Source: an uncultured Sulfuricurvum sp. (GTDB lineage Bacteria; Campylobacterota; Campylobacteria; Campylobacterales; Sulfurimonadaceae). From it: a stretch of 64,000 bases of DNA. Position 1 is the first letter of the stretch. Every line of letters begins with the position of its first letter. The stretch is from NCBI GenBank assembly GCA_903844635.1, contig CAIMUF010000081.1:1-64000 (forward strand), in the 5' to 3' direction. The notes under the pieces were generated by a model. The model was not told the origin of the DNA. It was given only the letters and a program-made list of their open reading frames with translations, and made no database searches. The translations under genes and the position numbers were made by a program. Of the stretch, positions 1 through 9,586 are shown in pieces.

Positions 1-102
1 AAATGTCGGTTTCAAGCATTCGCCTGACCGTCACCTCTGCTTAGTTTTCAATGATCTCAAACTCAAATCTAGTTGGCTTTTAATGGCTTCCCAGTGTTTG
101 TG

Positions 103-138
103 GACGGGAATTATAGGGGATTTAGAAAGGAATGTCAA
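103..138 (-). promoter_or_regulatory. Perfect consensus sigma70 promoter (TTGACA-17-TATAAT) firing leftward out of the window
   Basis: Minus strand reads TTGACA (138-133), 17-bp spacer, TATAAT (115-110). Downstream minus-strand text GAGATCATTGAAAACTAAGCAGAG resembles rRNA leader/spacer sequence. Confidence 0.75.
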
Positions 139-187
139 GAGTAAATGAAAAGAATTCTAAAAAAAGCAAAAAAAGTTCACTTTTTCT

Positions 188-820
188 TTAATAAGTCACT
201 GATACATAGCCTGTTTCTGGACGAATAGTAATAACAGCTGTACCATCAGGATGAGTTAATGTAATATTACAATCTCCTTTCAATAAATATTGATACATGT
301 TTGTTGCAAGTGGTTTCCCCCCTGGATCACCAGTGATATAATAATATGGCCGCCCCAAATGATCAAAGGCAAGCTCACCAATTGCTGAACTTGTATTAAC
401 ATGACACGATGTAGAGAATGTTACAGATGTGATAGCAAATTTTCTTACTATATCTGTATTTTTATTACTACCATCTAAATAATCGTGCGTTAAAGGATCC
501 CTTGCCGTTTCTTCAGGTGATACAGTATCTGAATTTCCATTATGATCTATATCTGAATATATTTCATAATATATTCTCAAAGGAGTAGTAAAGCGTTTAA
601 ACTCAAATTGCCAATTTTCAAGATACCACCTAGTATCATTTGGATCAAATTTATCATCCACCATAGCCAAATGTTGTGTATAACGAATATGACCAGCAAC
701 TTGTTCCGCTGCTTCTTGTAATGGATGACGATTGAAGTTTGGCATTGCTAGTACAGCTAATATACCTATTACTATAATCACAAAAACCAGTTCTAGCATC
801 GTAAAGGCAAAGCGCTTCAT
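188..820 (-). CDS. Type II secretion/type IV pilin-like prepilin protein
   Basis: N-terminus MKRFAFTMLELVFVIIVIGILAVLAMPNF is a class III prepilin signal (A/FTMLELV). Confidence 0.85.
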   Translation of the reverse strand: MKRFAFTMLELVFVIIVIGILAVLAMPNFNRHPLQEAAEQVAGHIRYTQHLAMVDDKFDPNDTRWYLENWQFEFKRFTTPLRIYYEIYSDIDHNGNSDTVSPEETARDPLTHDYLDGSNKNTDIVRKFAITSVTFSTSCHVNTSSAIGELAFDHLGRPYYYITGDPGGKPLATNMYQYLLKGDCNITLTHPDGTAVITIRPETGYVSVTY

Positions 821-906
821 ATTAATTCACCAATATACCCTATTTATATTAGTGATGATTATAACAAAAGTATTTATAAAAAGAGGGAAAGAGAAAAGAG
901 AATGGG

Positions 907-922
907 TTCCCGCATGCGGGAA
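907..922. repeat. 16-bp perfect palindrome TTCCCGCATGCGGGAA followed by TGACGAA (REP-like)
   Basis: Read directly; similar hairpins at 36218-36274, 46082-46102 and 63097-63114. Confidence 0.7.
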
Positions 923-939
923 TGACGAAAATGGTAAAA

Positions 940-2757
940 TTAAATCTCGTCTGCCATTTCGACGTTGTACAGAATATCGTCTGTTGGGTGACGATACATA
1001 GGCATTCCAAGACGTTTTTCATCTAAGATATGACCGATGAAACCGATAGAGCGACCTACTACGAAGAATGCGTTTAGAGCACCAGCTTCGATGAAGCCGT
1101 CGATATCGGATTCAGAATAACCAAGTGCGCGCCACATATCGACCATCAAGATACCGATAGTTCCATCAACGTTCAAGATAAGATTGTCTTTTTTGGACGT
1201 TGTCAATTTTTCTACTTCAAGAGCAAAATCAAGCAATGGAGTTGCCGGGAAGTGCTCAGCTGCGTATTTTTTCAAACCGGATACACGTAGATCTGGGTTA
1301 CGGACTGATTTGATACGGTGACCGATACCGGAAATCGTTTTTCCTTCTTTTTTCATGTAATCAATAAACTCAGCCGGAGTCATACCACGGTCATTTGCAT
1401 ATTTAAAATAACGTGCTGCATCATCGATTGCGCCACCAAAACGTGGTCCGATTGTCAGAAGTCCTGTTACCAATGAACTGATAACGTCTTTACCTGCACG
1501 AGCTGTTACTTTTGCATTATGCGCTCCCGAAACAGCAGGGCCGTGATCGGCAACGGTCTTGATAACGGTTTCAAGATAATCAGTTGCCCATTTTGGATAA
1601 CGTTTTTTGAACCAAAGAAGAGAGATAACATCACCGATACCAAATCCAGTTTCTGGAGTCGCTACAGAGCTGATTGGGTAACCAGCATAAGTCGCTTCAT
1701 CACCACGGTCATCAGAGATGGTACAAATAAACTCTTTTTTACGACGTACCTTTGGAACCGTTTTCAATTCTGGCTCAATGATTTCTGTAACGATACCTTC
1801 ATTACGAAGTTTTGTGTAAACATCTGCAATGGTTTTTGGTAGGTCATTGAAGCTTGCAGGGACAAACATTCCGGCTTCCGCCATAGCAGTATTTTTGAAT
1901 GCCGCTGTTTCTGCATCTGCATTTGCGCTAGCACCTGCGTGACCGAATTGAACACCTGAACTGAAATGTTTTGCAATCGTTCCGATACACCATGCGATAA
2001 TCGGTTTTTTGATCAAACCTGATTTGACCGCTTCGATTACTTTGTATTCTTCAGTACCCCCTACTTCGCCTAACAATACCATGTATTTAACCTCTGGATT
2101 GCTCTCCATACGAAGAAGATTATCGATGAATACCGATCCAACAAAACGGTCTCCACCGATCGCTACACCCTCGGCAATACCATCAGCATTGATAGCGATG
2201 ATGTTTGAAAGTTCATTAAACAAACCGCCTGAACGGGTAACGAGTCCACATGAACCTGCGCGGTGAAGCTTAGAGTTGATGATGTTTTCGATTGTTCCGC
2301 CGACATTAGCAATTTTAAATCCGCCCGGTGCGATACCACCGACCGTTGCAGGTCCGATAACAACAACACCTGCATCACGCGCTGCTTGGTTCATTTTACG
2401 TGCAAGACGCTCAGGGATACCCTCAGCAGTTACCATGACGGTTTTGAATTGACCTTTGATAGTGATTGCTTCCATTGTTACATCGTACGCAGTACGAAAT
2501 GAAGCAAAGTTCAATAAAACATCTGCTTTTGGAAACGCTGCTGCAGCTTCTGCCGTGTTACGGAAAACTGGAACCATAATCTCATCAGCACCATAGAAAA
2601 ATTTCTCAAATTTATTACCTGAAGTTGGTGCAACGATTGCAGCAACAGAAGGTTTTACGCGATTGATAACATAGTCATAATCCAACATGCGTTGAATTGC
2701 GCTTGCGTTGTTGTTCCAAAAAATCGCTTGTGTATCTTTGGTAAATAAAGCACCCAT
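940..2757 (-). CDS. aclA: ATP-citrate lyase alpha/large subunit
   Basis: MGALFTKDTQAIFWNNNASAIQRMLDYDY start; phosphohistidine-type motif FGHAGASANAD; adjacent to aclB. Start trimmed from the ORF to the Met at 2757. Confidence 0.93.
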   Translation of the reverse strand: MGALFTKDTQAIFWNNNASAIQRMLDYDYVINRVKPSVAAIVAPTSGNKFEKFFYGADEIMVPVFRNTAEAAAAFPKADVLLNFASFRTAYDVTMEAITIKGQFKTVMVTAEGIPERLARKMNQAARDAGVVVIGPATVGGIAPGGFKIANVGGTIENIINSKLHRAGSCGLVTRSGGLFNELSNIIAINADGIAEGVAIGGDRFVGSVFIDNLLRMESNPEVKYMVLLGEVGGTEEYKVIEAVKSGLIKKPIIAWCIGTIAKHFSSGVQFGHAGASANADAETAAFKNTAMAEAGMFVPASFNDLPKTIADVYTKLRNEGIVTEIIEPELKTVPKVRRKKEFICTISDDRGDEATYAGYPISSVATPETGFGIGDVISLLWFKKRYPKWATDYLETVIKTVADHGPAVSGAHNAKVTARAGKDVISSLVTGLLTIGPRFGGAIDDAARYFKYANDRGMTPAEFIDYMKKEGKTISGIGHRIKSVRNPDLRVSGLKKYAAEHFPATPLLDFALEVEKLTTSKKDNLILNVDGTIGILMVDMWRALGYSESDIDGFIEAGALNAFFVVGRSIGFIGHILDEKRLGMPMYRHPTDDILYNVEMADEI

Positions 2758-2767
2758 ATTTTTCTCC

Positions 2768-4084
2768 TTACTTCTCAAGAGCCATACGGACGATGTCAGT
2801 GACATGCGTTTCTGGCCCATAAACTTCGATATAAAGACCCAAACGGTCTGCTGCCTCTTTAATATCCTTCAAACCTTTTTCATAGTTTGGTCCGCCACGG
2901 CGTACATAGATACGTGTATTGTGTGCTTTCATACGTTCTGCATACGTTTCAAACGCTTGGATAATACCGGTAAAGGTTTTGGCAACGTCTGTAAAGTTCG
3001 CAATTGCTCCACCAATGATGAGGATTTTGTCACGACCTTTTGGATCTTTATGACGAGTCATCAAATCAAGAACAGTTTCAGCATAAAACTTGGTTTCACC
3101 CGTAGTTGGTCCACCTGAATATTCACCGTAGTTGGCAAGATCAGCAACATTTCCTGATAAATCAGCAATCGTATCGGCATAAACAACCGATGCACCGCCG
3201 CCCGCAACCATAGTCCAAATACGGCCCATTGGGTTAAGGATAGTAAGTTTCAATGAAGCACCCGATTTGGAGTCTGCTTCAGCAATTGCTTTTTCTTCCG
3301 GAGATTGATCTTCCATACCAAACGCAGTTGGGAACTCTGCTCCACACCATGCATCCGCCATCATAAATCCTGCGGTATCGTCAAGACGTGCAACGAGGTC
3401 AAGAATGTGCATATCATTTCCAACCATAACGATTGGATTAATTTCTAGGTATGCGAAGTTTTGATCACGGTAAAATTTGTAGAATTGTTCAGCAAATGTA
3501 ATAAAACGCTCTTTATTTTCCGTAGGAATTCCAGCAGGAACGTTTGCACGGATCAAGTGAGCGATAGAAGCGTCATCCATAGTAATAGGAATAGTCACTT
3601 CATTGACTTTTTCTTCCCATCCTTCTTCTACTTCCATTCCGCCCTCAGCAGATAGATAAAGGACATCGTCTTCACCAACCGTGGTTGCTGAAATGTAATA
3701 TTCTTGATCTTGAGAGTGAGGAGTAAACGGTTCAATGATAAAGTGCGTCAATGTCCCTTTTTGTCCTGAAAGAAGAATAGTCTCATTAGCGATTTTCGCA
3801 TCAATCCACGTTGCAGCTTCTTCAAGAGTGACATCACCCGGCTTGTTGGTTCGAAACAAAACTAAGTCATTTTTACCCCGTTTACCAAAAAGCATGTCCG
3901 GTTTTGCAACCAATGCTTCTTGTTTCAACCATTCAAAACCATGTTCTTGTGCTTTTGCACGAAGCTCATCACCGTTAGTGACCATTACCGATTTAAAACC
4001 ATAATGGAAACCGCTGAAGTATTTTTCCCAATGCTTTGAGAAAATTGCTTTACCGTCGTATTCACGAATCGCTCTTTGAGCCAT
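2768..4084 (-). CDS. aclB: ATP-citrate lyase beta/small subunit (ATP-grasp)
   Basis: MAQRAIREYDGKAIFSKHW, typical AclB N-terminus; upstream of aclA on the same strand. Confidence 0.93.
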   Translation of the reverse strand: MAQRAIREYDGKAIFSKHWEKYFSGFHYGFKSVMVTNGDELRAKAQEHGFEWLKQEALVAKPDMLFGKRGKNDLVLFRTNKPGDVTLEEAATWIDAKIANETILLSGQKGTLTHFIIEPFTPHSQDQEYYISATTVGEDDVLYLSAEGGMEVEEGWEEKVNEVTIPITMDDASIAHLIRANVPAGIPTENKERFITFAEQFYKFYRDQNFAYLEINPIVMVGNDMHILDLVARLDDTAGFMMADAWCGAEFPTAFGMEDQSPEEKAIAEADSKSGASLKLTILNPMGRIWTMVAGGGASVVYADTIADLSGNVADLANYGEYSGGPTTGETKFYAETVLDLMTRHKDPKGRDKILIIGGAIANFTDVAKTFTGIIQAFETYAERMKAHNTRIYVRRGGPNYEKGLKDIKEAADRLGLYIEVYGPETHVTDIVRMALEK

Positions 4085-4175
4085 TGCAACTCCTTCGAAA
4101 AATCTTTTGGCAAATTATAACCAATATGAGCTACAGAAATACTCTCAGAGTTTCACTTTGAAGGTAATTATCGTA

Positions 4176-5360
4176 CTATTTGTTTACTTTCGTAACATAA
4201 GCTGTATATATAGGAATATTGATGTAACTTATTGTAACTTTTTTTCCTTTTTTATTTTTCTCTTCGCTCAAAAGAGTCCCTTGGCACTCTGTGATTCCAT
4301 AAAAACGAAGTCTAAGCTGCATTTTTTCACTATCAGCATTTACGCAGGAAATTTGATTGTCCTTTAGTTCATGGGCTAATTCTTTTGCAATATGCATTGA
4401 ATAGGAAAAGTGATCTTTAGGGTTTTTTATCCATTGATATAGCCATTGATTAAAAAATACGGCCAGAGCATTTACAACCAAAAGAGTAAAGGCACTGTAA
4501 AACAAAAGCCGATAACGTCGTCTAAAAATGGGCAACCTAACCCGATAAGTATGAAAAAAAGTTTGTGCCGCGAGCGGAAGTGCCACCATAAAGTACGGTG
4601 CAAAATCTTGAATATTCACTTTTTGACGGAACGACAATAATAATGAAATGACAAACATACTCGATGCTATCATCCATACCAAATCCCGTTCATGAGTCAT
4701 GTACCGTCGGTACAGGACATAAAAAAGATACATGAAGACCACAGGAGAAAAAATAGCCGAATAAATAGCCAAAGCATCTAAAAAACGCCCTTGAGGTCTC
4801 CCGCTTAGATCTATACCAAAAAAGAAAACAGCTAAGAGCAAGAGTCCTGATGAAACGCCTGCTGTAATCCATTGCTTACGGCTAAACCCAAACAATGCAA
4901 TGGAAAAATAGAGAAAAATTGACGTTGCATCGAGCAACATAAAAAGAGGTAAAAGTAGCAATGACCAATTATTAAATCGCAAATATATATATACAAAAGC
5001 AAAAAGCGTCACTATTTTTAATCCTGCTATATTGACAAGCAGTGCAGAACTCGTGATTCCAGGAAGAAGAAGATAGATGAAAACAATCCAAAGCTTATCG
5101 TTTGGGCGGGACACATAGTAGCTTGAAATGAGATACAAAAGTATTGTAGATATGAGATGTATTACAATCATGGGAATACGCAACGTATAATCGTTGGAGC
5201 CAAAAATATTTAAAAAGAAGGTACTAAAACTTTTTAAAAGTGAGCTGTCACCATAAAGGATATTGGCTTCATAAAAGCTAATCGAAAGCCCTTGGATTTG
5301 TGCCACTAAAATAAGGAAATTAATCCCTAAAAAAAGTGCAAAAATCTTATGTTCTCTCAT
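4176..5360 (-). CDS. Multi-TM protein, GT-C glycosyltransferase-like
   Basis: About 10 hydrophobic segments; '...GSNDYTLRIPMIVIHL' resembles GT-C family membrane proteins. Overlaps the next gene by 4 bp. Confidence 0.6.
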   Translation of the reverse strand: MREHKIFALFLGINFLILVAQIQGLSISFYEANILYGDSSLLKSFSTFFLNIFGSNDYTLRIPMIVIHLISTILLYLISSYYVSRPNDKLWIVFIYLLLPGITSSALLVNIAGLKIVTLFAFVYIYLRFNNWSLLLLPLFMLLDATSIFLYFSIALFGFSRKQWITAGVSSGLLLLAVFFFGIDLSGRPQGRFLDALAIYSAIFSPVVFMYLFYVLYRRYMTHERDLVWMIASSMFVISLLLSFRQKVNIQDFAPYFMVALPLAAQTFFHTYRVRLPIFRRRYRLLFYSAFTLLVVNALAVFFNQWLYQWIKNPKDHFSYSMHIAKELAHELKDNQISCVNADSEKMQLRLRFYGITECQGTLLSEEKNKKGKKVTISYINIPIYTAYVTKVNK

Positions 5361-5941
5361 AATTTGAGAAAATTATCCAATATTTCGTGCCCATATTCAC
5401 TCATAATGGACTCAGGGTGAAATTGAACGCCATAGATAGGCTTGTCTTTGATTTGCAATGCCATAATCTCATGATCATCTTCGCTGTACGCCGTTGGAAT
5501 AATCTCACTGGGAAGATTTTTTTGCTCTACAATCAGAGAATGATAACGCGTTGCGATAAACATCTCCGGCAATTTATTAAAAATAGCCGTATCCCCCTCT
5601 CGAATCATACGTGATGTCTTGCCGTGCATCATTCGATTGGCTCGTACGACATTACCACCAAACACTTGCGCAATACTTTGATGTCCTAAACATATCCCTA
5701 AAATAGGAATTTTATCTGCAAAGTAACGGATGGCTTCGAGAGTGACACCTGCATCGTCCGGCGTTGCAGGTCCTGGAGAGATGATAAGTTTTTCGGGGTG
5801 AAGTGCCTCAATCTCCTCAACACTCATCTCATCATTTCGGATAATTTTTAAATCAGCGCCCAATTCAAGACAATACTGGACGATGTTATAGGTAAAACTG
5901 TCATAATTATCAATCATTACTATCATATTTTCTCCTACCAC
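5357..5941 (-). CDS. Anthranilate/aminodeoxychorismate synthase glutamine amidotransferase component
   Basis: Class I GATase motifs GICLGHQSIAQVFGG and VQFHPESIMSEYG; MIVMIDNYDSFTYNIVQY. Confidence 0.92.
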   Translation of the reverse strand: MVGENMIVMIDNYDSFTYNIVQYCLELGADLKIIRNDEMSVEEIEALHPEKLIISPGPATPDDAGVTLEAIRYFADKIPILGICLGHQSIAQVFGGNVVRANRMMHGKTSRMIREGDTAIFNKLPEMFIATRYHSLIVEQKNLPSEIIPTAYSEDDHEIMALQIKDKPIYGVQFHPESIMSEYGHEILDNFLKL

Positions 5942-6996
5942 GCTTTGATAACATTATACAAGCTATCACGCTCAATCGGCTCAAACCCGCTGTTCTTTAT
6001 TAAGGCAACGTACTCATCCAAGTTTACACCATGAGCACTTTTAGCACCTGCCGCTGAATTTATGGATTCTTTTTCGATTGTACCGTCCAAATCGTTAGCC
6101 CCGAATTCTTGAGCTACCAACGCTAAATTTACCGTAGAAGTCACCCAATAAGCTTTAAGATTGGGGACATTATCCAAAACGATTCGACTAATCGCCATCG
6201 TTTTGAGAATCTCATGTGCGGTAATGAACTCTTTGACGTTTAAAAAATTATTTTCACTTTGATACACAAGAGGGATAAAACAGTTAAACCCTCCCGTTAC
6301 ATCCTGTAAATCACGGATTCTCATCATGTGATCAACTCTATGAGAGCGTTCTTCGATATGACCAAACAGCATCGTAACGTTGGATTTCATCCCGCGTTCA
6401 TGCCATTTACGATGAATTTCAATCCACTGCTGGGAATTTACTTTCCCCTTGCAGATGAAATCGCGTACTTTTTCATCAAAAATTTCTGCTCCGCCCCCAG
6501 GAATCGAATCAACACCGTTTGCCACCATCAAATCCAAAATTTCATCGTAGCTTTTATTGTACTCTTCCGCCAAAAAATGAACTTCTGCTGCCGTTAGTGC
6601 TTTAATATGCAACTTCGGGTGACGTGATTTTATTTTTCGAAACACTTCCAAATACCAGTCCAAGCCTGTTTCAGGATTGTGAGCTGAAACGATATGCACT
6701 TCCGAAATACCCCGTGAGACAATATCATCCGTAATCGCCACAATTTCCTCATGACTCATCGTGTAGGGATTAGGGTTTTTACGACTGGCACTGTAGGCAC
6801 AAAATTTGCAGACATCTTTGCAAACATTCGTTGGATTAATATGGCGGTTAATATTGAAAAAGGTCTTTTTGCCATGTAAGGCAATCCGTTTTGTATCTGC
6901 AAGTTCCCCAAGGGTAAACAGATCTAAATTGTACAAAGAAACCGCTTCGTCGAATGTCAGCCGAATATTTTGTTTTACTTTTTCGATAATAGTCAT
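5935..6996 (-). CDS. mqnE: Aminofutalosine synthase (radical SAM, futalosine menaquinone pathway)
   Basis: KTFFNINRHINPTNVCKDVCKFCAYSASRKNPNPY; radical SAM CxxxCxxC. Confidence 0.88.
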   Translation of the reverse strand: MTIIEKVKQNIRLTFDEAVSLYNLDLFTLGELADTKRIALHGKKTFFNINRHINPTNVCKDVCKFCAYSASRKNPNPYTMSHEEIVAITDDIVSRGISEVHIVSAHNPETGLDWYLEVFRKIKSRHPKLHIKALTAAEVHFLAEEYNKSYDEILDLMVANGVDSIPGGGAEIFDEKVRDFICKGKVNSQQWIEIHRKWHERGMKSNVTMLFGHIEERSHRVDHMMRIRDLQDVTGGFNCFIPLVYQSENNFLNVKEFITAHEILKTMAISRIVLDNVPNLKAYWVTSTVNLALVAQEFGANDLDGTIEKESINSAAGAKSAHGVNLDEYVALIKNSGFEPIERDSLYNVIKAW

Positions 6997-7075
6997 GAAA
7001 AAATCTTTTATTGTTTATTTATTCGCGCATTATAGCGAAAGAAAAACGATACAATATCTTAAAAAAGTAGCCCCA

Positions 7076-9583
7076 ATGACTATCACAGAACAACTTGAAG
7101 ATCTAATCGAATCCAATGCCAGTGATTTTGAACTCTCAAAGCTTTTTAAATCACATATTAATGATTACAAGAATTCTTTATTAACTCTCTTTGAACGTAA
7201 TCAAGGAAAAGATTTTCTCGTCACGCACACCAAAGCTCTTGATTCAATTATCTCTCTTATGTACAAAACACTTTTACGCCGAATGTTTGGTAATTATCTC
7301 CCTATGAGGGGAAATATTCCCATCGCCCTTATCGCCCTTGGAAGCTATGGCCGTGAACAGCTTTGTGTTCATAGCGACATCGATCTCATGATTGTGTATG
7401 AAAAGAATGAAGGATACAACACGGCAGCTATTATCGAAAAGTTTCTTTATTTGGCTTGGGATTCTGGGTTAAAAATGGGACATCGTGTGCATGAAGTAAG
7501 TGATTTATTCAATGCATCACGTGAGGACATAACCATCAAAACTGCCATGATGGAATCACGTCTCATCATTGGTTCTCCTTTTACGTGGAATGCAACTCAA
7601 AATCGTCTTACTCTCATCCGTCACGATGATCCTAAAAAATTTGTTTTGGCAAAAATTACTGAGGCGGAGATACGTCGTGCTAAATATGCTTTTTCTATGC
7701 AGCCCAATATTAAAGAAGGAGTGGGCGGATTACGAGATTCACAATTACTGTATTGGATTGCCAAAACACTTTATGGTGTCACAACTCTTCGTGAACTTAT
7801 CGGGACACTGTTTAGTGAAGACCATTATCGTGAATATCGTATCGCGTTGGAATTGCTCTTTCGGGTTCGAAGTGCGCTTCATCTGCTTACCAATAAGCAG
7901 CAAGACCAACTGGTTCTTGACTACATGCCAAATATCGCCAGAATGCTCGGATTTACCGATGAACGTAGACTGGTCACCAAGCTGCTCGAAGCGCAATGGC
8001 GTATCAATAACTTTACCCAAATCTATGTCAAAAAAATGGCGCGACACTATCTCACAGATATTAGTAAAACTGCAAAACTACGATCAGGAAGACTATGTAA
8101 AGGGTTTTATGCTCTTGAGGACACCCTCTATAGTTCATACAATCTCCCCACTCCGAACATTGACTCTCTTCTCGAGCTTTTGACCACTCTCGAAGACAAA
8201 CCGTGGAAATTTGATGAAAGTGTACTCTTTCACTTTACTTATGTCACCATAAAACATCCACTAAAAGCCAAAACCCACATCCTTTTACGTAAGCTTTTCG
8301 AACGTAACCATCTTTATGTCATTTTGAAACTGTTTTATGATGCCGGTATCCTCCATCATCTTATTGGAGCCTTTAAAAAAGTCCTTCATCTTCCCCAGTT
8401 TGATGGCTATCACCATTACCCTGTTGATTTGCACTCCATTAAATGTATTGAAGCACTTGAAAATATCAAAGACCCTCATGTAGAGGTTCTCTACACTCCA
8501 CTGTCACTCAACGATAAGATTCTTCTAAAATCGGTCATTTTACTTCATGATACCGGTAAAGGAAGAAAACAAGATCACAGTGAAGTAGGAACAAAGCTCA
8601 TCGTTCCCTTTATCAAAAGTCTTAAACTTCCGGCTTCCACACATGAACGTGCAGCTTTACTCGTCCGTCACCATGTCACGATGAGTAACGTTGCCTATCG
8701 TGAAAATCTTTACAGTGAAAAAACACTTTATCAATTTATGTCCAAAATCAAAACTCCCGAAAACCTCAAGCTTCTCTATATTCTCACCTATGCCGATATT
8801 AATGGAGTAGGTGCTGGAACGTATACGAGTTTTGGTGCTAATTTACTGTATGAACTTTATGAGGCATCGTTAGAAATTTCTTCTCAAAATGACCGTATTA
8901 CCGATGCAATTAAGCGTCAGAATAAAGAACGTCGATTGCTCGCTGATACTAATTTTACTTTATTAAGCAAAGTTGAGCAAAAGAAAATCCTCTCTATTGA
9001 ATCCAACCTTTTCTTTTTTAAGCACACTCCAGATGAAATCATAGCTCTCTCAAAAGAGGCATTTGAATGCCAAACCTTTACCTATGGACTCAATATTGAT
9101 GGTGGTTTGATTATCCATATTTTCCGTCGTATTCCTCTAAATCTAGGTTATTTACTCGGAAAACTAAGCTATCTTGATGTGGCTTCAATGGATATATTTA
9201 CACTTTTTGATGGAATCAAATATTTTAAAATCGAGTTTCTTCAACAACCGCGTGAGGGGACGATGGAACAAATCGAAATCATTGTTGAAGAAGCATTTGA
9301 TATGTCCAAAAAACTTGACTTACCAAAACCTATCATTAAGCCGCAGGAAATAACTCTCGATTGCGATCATTCCATCCATTACGCTCAACTCAATCTAAAT
9401 ACGGCAAACCAACGCGGATTACTTGCTTATTTTGTCCAACTTTGTGATGAAGTTCAGATAAACATCGCAACTGCCAAGATTCACACGGATAAAAATAGAG
9501 TCCGTGATCACTTCTTAATCGAAAAACAAAACAGGATGTGCAATAATGCGCAGGAAATAATTGCTAAATTGACAGAGGTATAA
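7076..9583 (+). CDS. glnD: [Protein-PII] uridylyltransferase GlnD-like
   Basis: Nucleotidyltransferase motif GSYGREQLCVHSDIDLMIVY; HD motif LLHDTGKG; about 835 aa from the ATG at 7076. The ORF extends artificially upstream. Confidence 0.88.
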   Translation: MTITEQLEDLIESNASDFELSKLFKSHINDYKNSLLTLFERNQGKDFLVTHTKALDSIISLMYKTLLRRMFGNYLPMRGNIPIALIALGSYGREQLCVHSDIDLMIVYEKNEGYNTAAIIEKFLYLAWDSGLKMGHRVHEVSDLFNASREDITIKTAMMESRLIIGSPFTWNATQNRLTLIRHDDPKKFVLAKITEAEIRRAKYAFSMQPNIKEGVGGLRDSQLLYWIAKTLYGVTTLRELIGTLFSEDHYREYRIALELLFRVRSALHLLTNKQQDQLVLDYMPNIARMLGFTDERRLVTKLLEAQWRINNFTQIYVKKMARHYLTDISKTAKLRSGRLCKGFYALEDTLYSSYNLPTPNIDSLLELLTTLEDKPWKFDESVLFHFTYVTIKHPLKAKTHILLRKLFERNHLYVILKLFYDAGILHHLIGAFKKVLHLPQFDGYHHYPVDLHSIKCIEALENIKDPHVEVLYTPLSLNDKILLKSVILLHDTGKGRKQDHSEVGTKLIVPFIKSLKLPASTHERAALLVRHHVTMSNVAYRENLYSEKTLYQFMSKIKTPENLKLLYILTYADINGVGAGTYTSFGANLLYELYEASLEISSQNDRITDAIKRQNKERRLLADTNFTLLSKVEQKKILSIESNLFFFKHTPDEIIALSKEAFECQTFTYGLNIDGGLIIHIFRRIPLNLGYLLGKLSYLDVASMDIFTLFDGIKYFKIEFLQQPREGTMEQIEIIVEEAFDMSKKLDLPKPIIKPQEITLDCDHSIHYAQLNLNTANQRGLLAYFVQLCDEVQINIATAKIHTDKNRVRDHFLIEKQNRMCNNAQEIIAKLTEV

Positions 9584-9586
9584 ATA

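Noticed and set aside
732-1001. 89-aa plus-strand ORF near the left end
   Set aside because: Overlaps the pseudopilin start and the aclA 3' end antisense and crosses the REP-like palindrome; no coding signal.
1519-1842. Plus-strand ORFs antisense to aclA/aclB (also 2263-2502, 2708-3118)
   Set aside because: Antisense shadows of highly conserved genes.
7569-8183. 204-aa plus-strand ORF inside glnD
   Set aside because: Alternative-frame shadow of the strongly supported GlnD reading frame; no family features.
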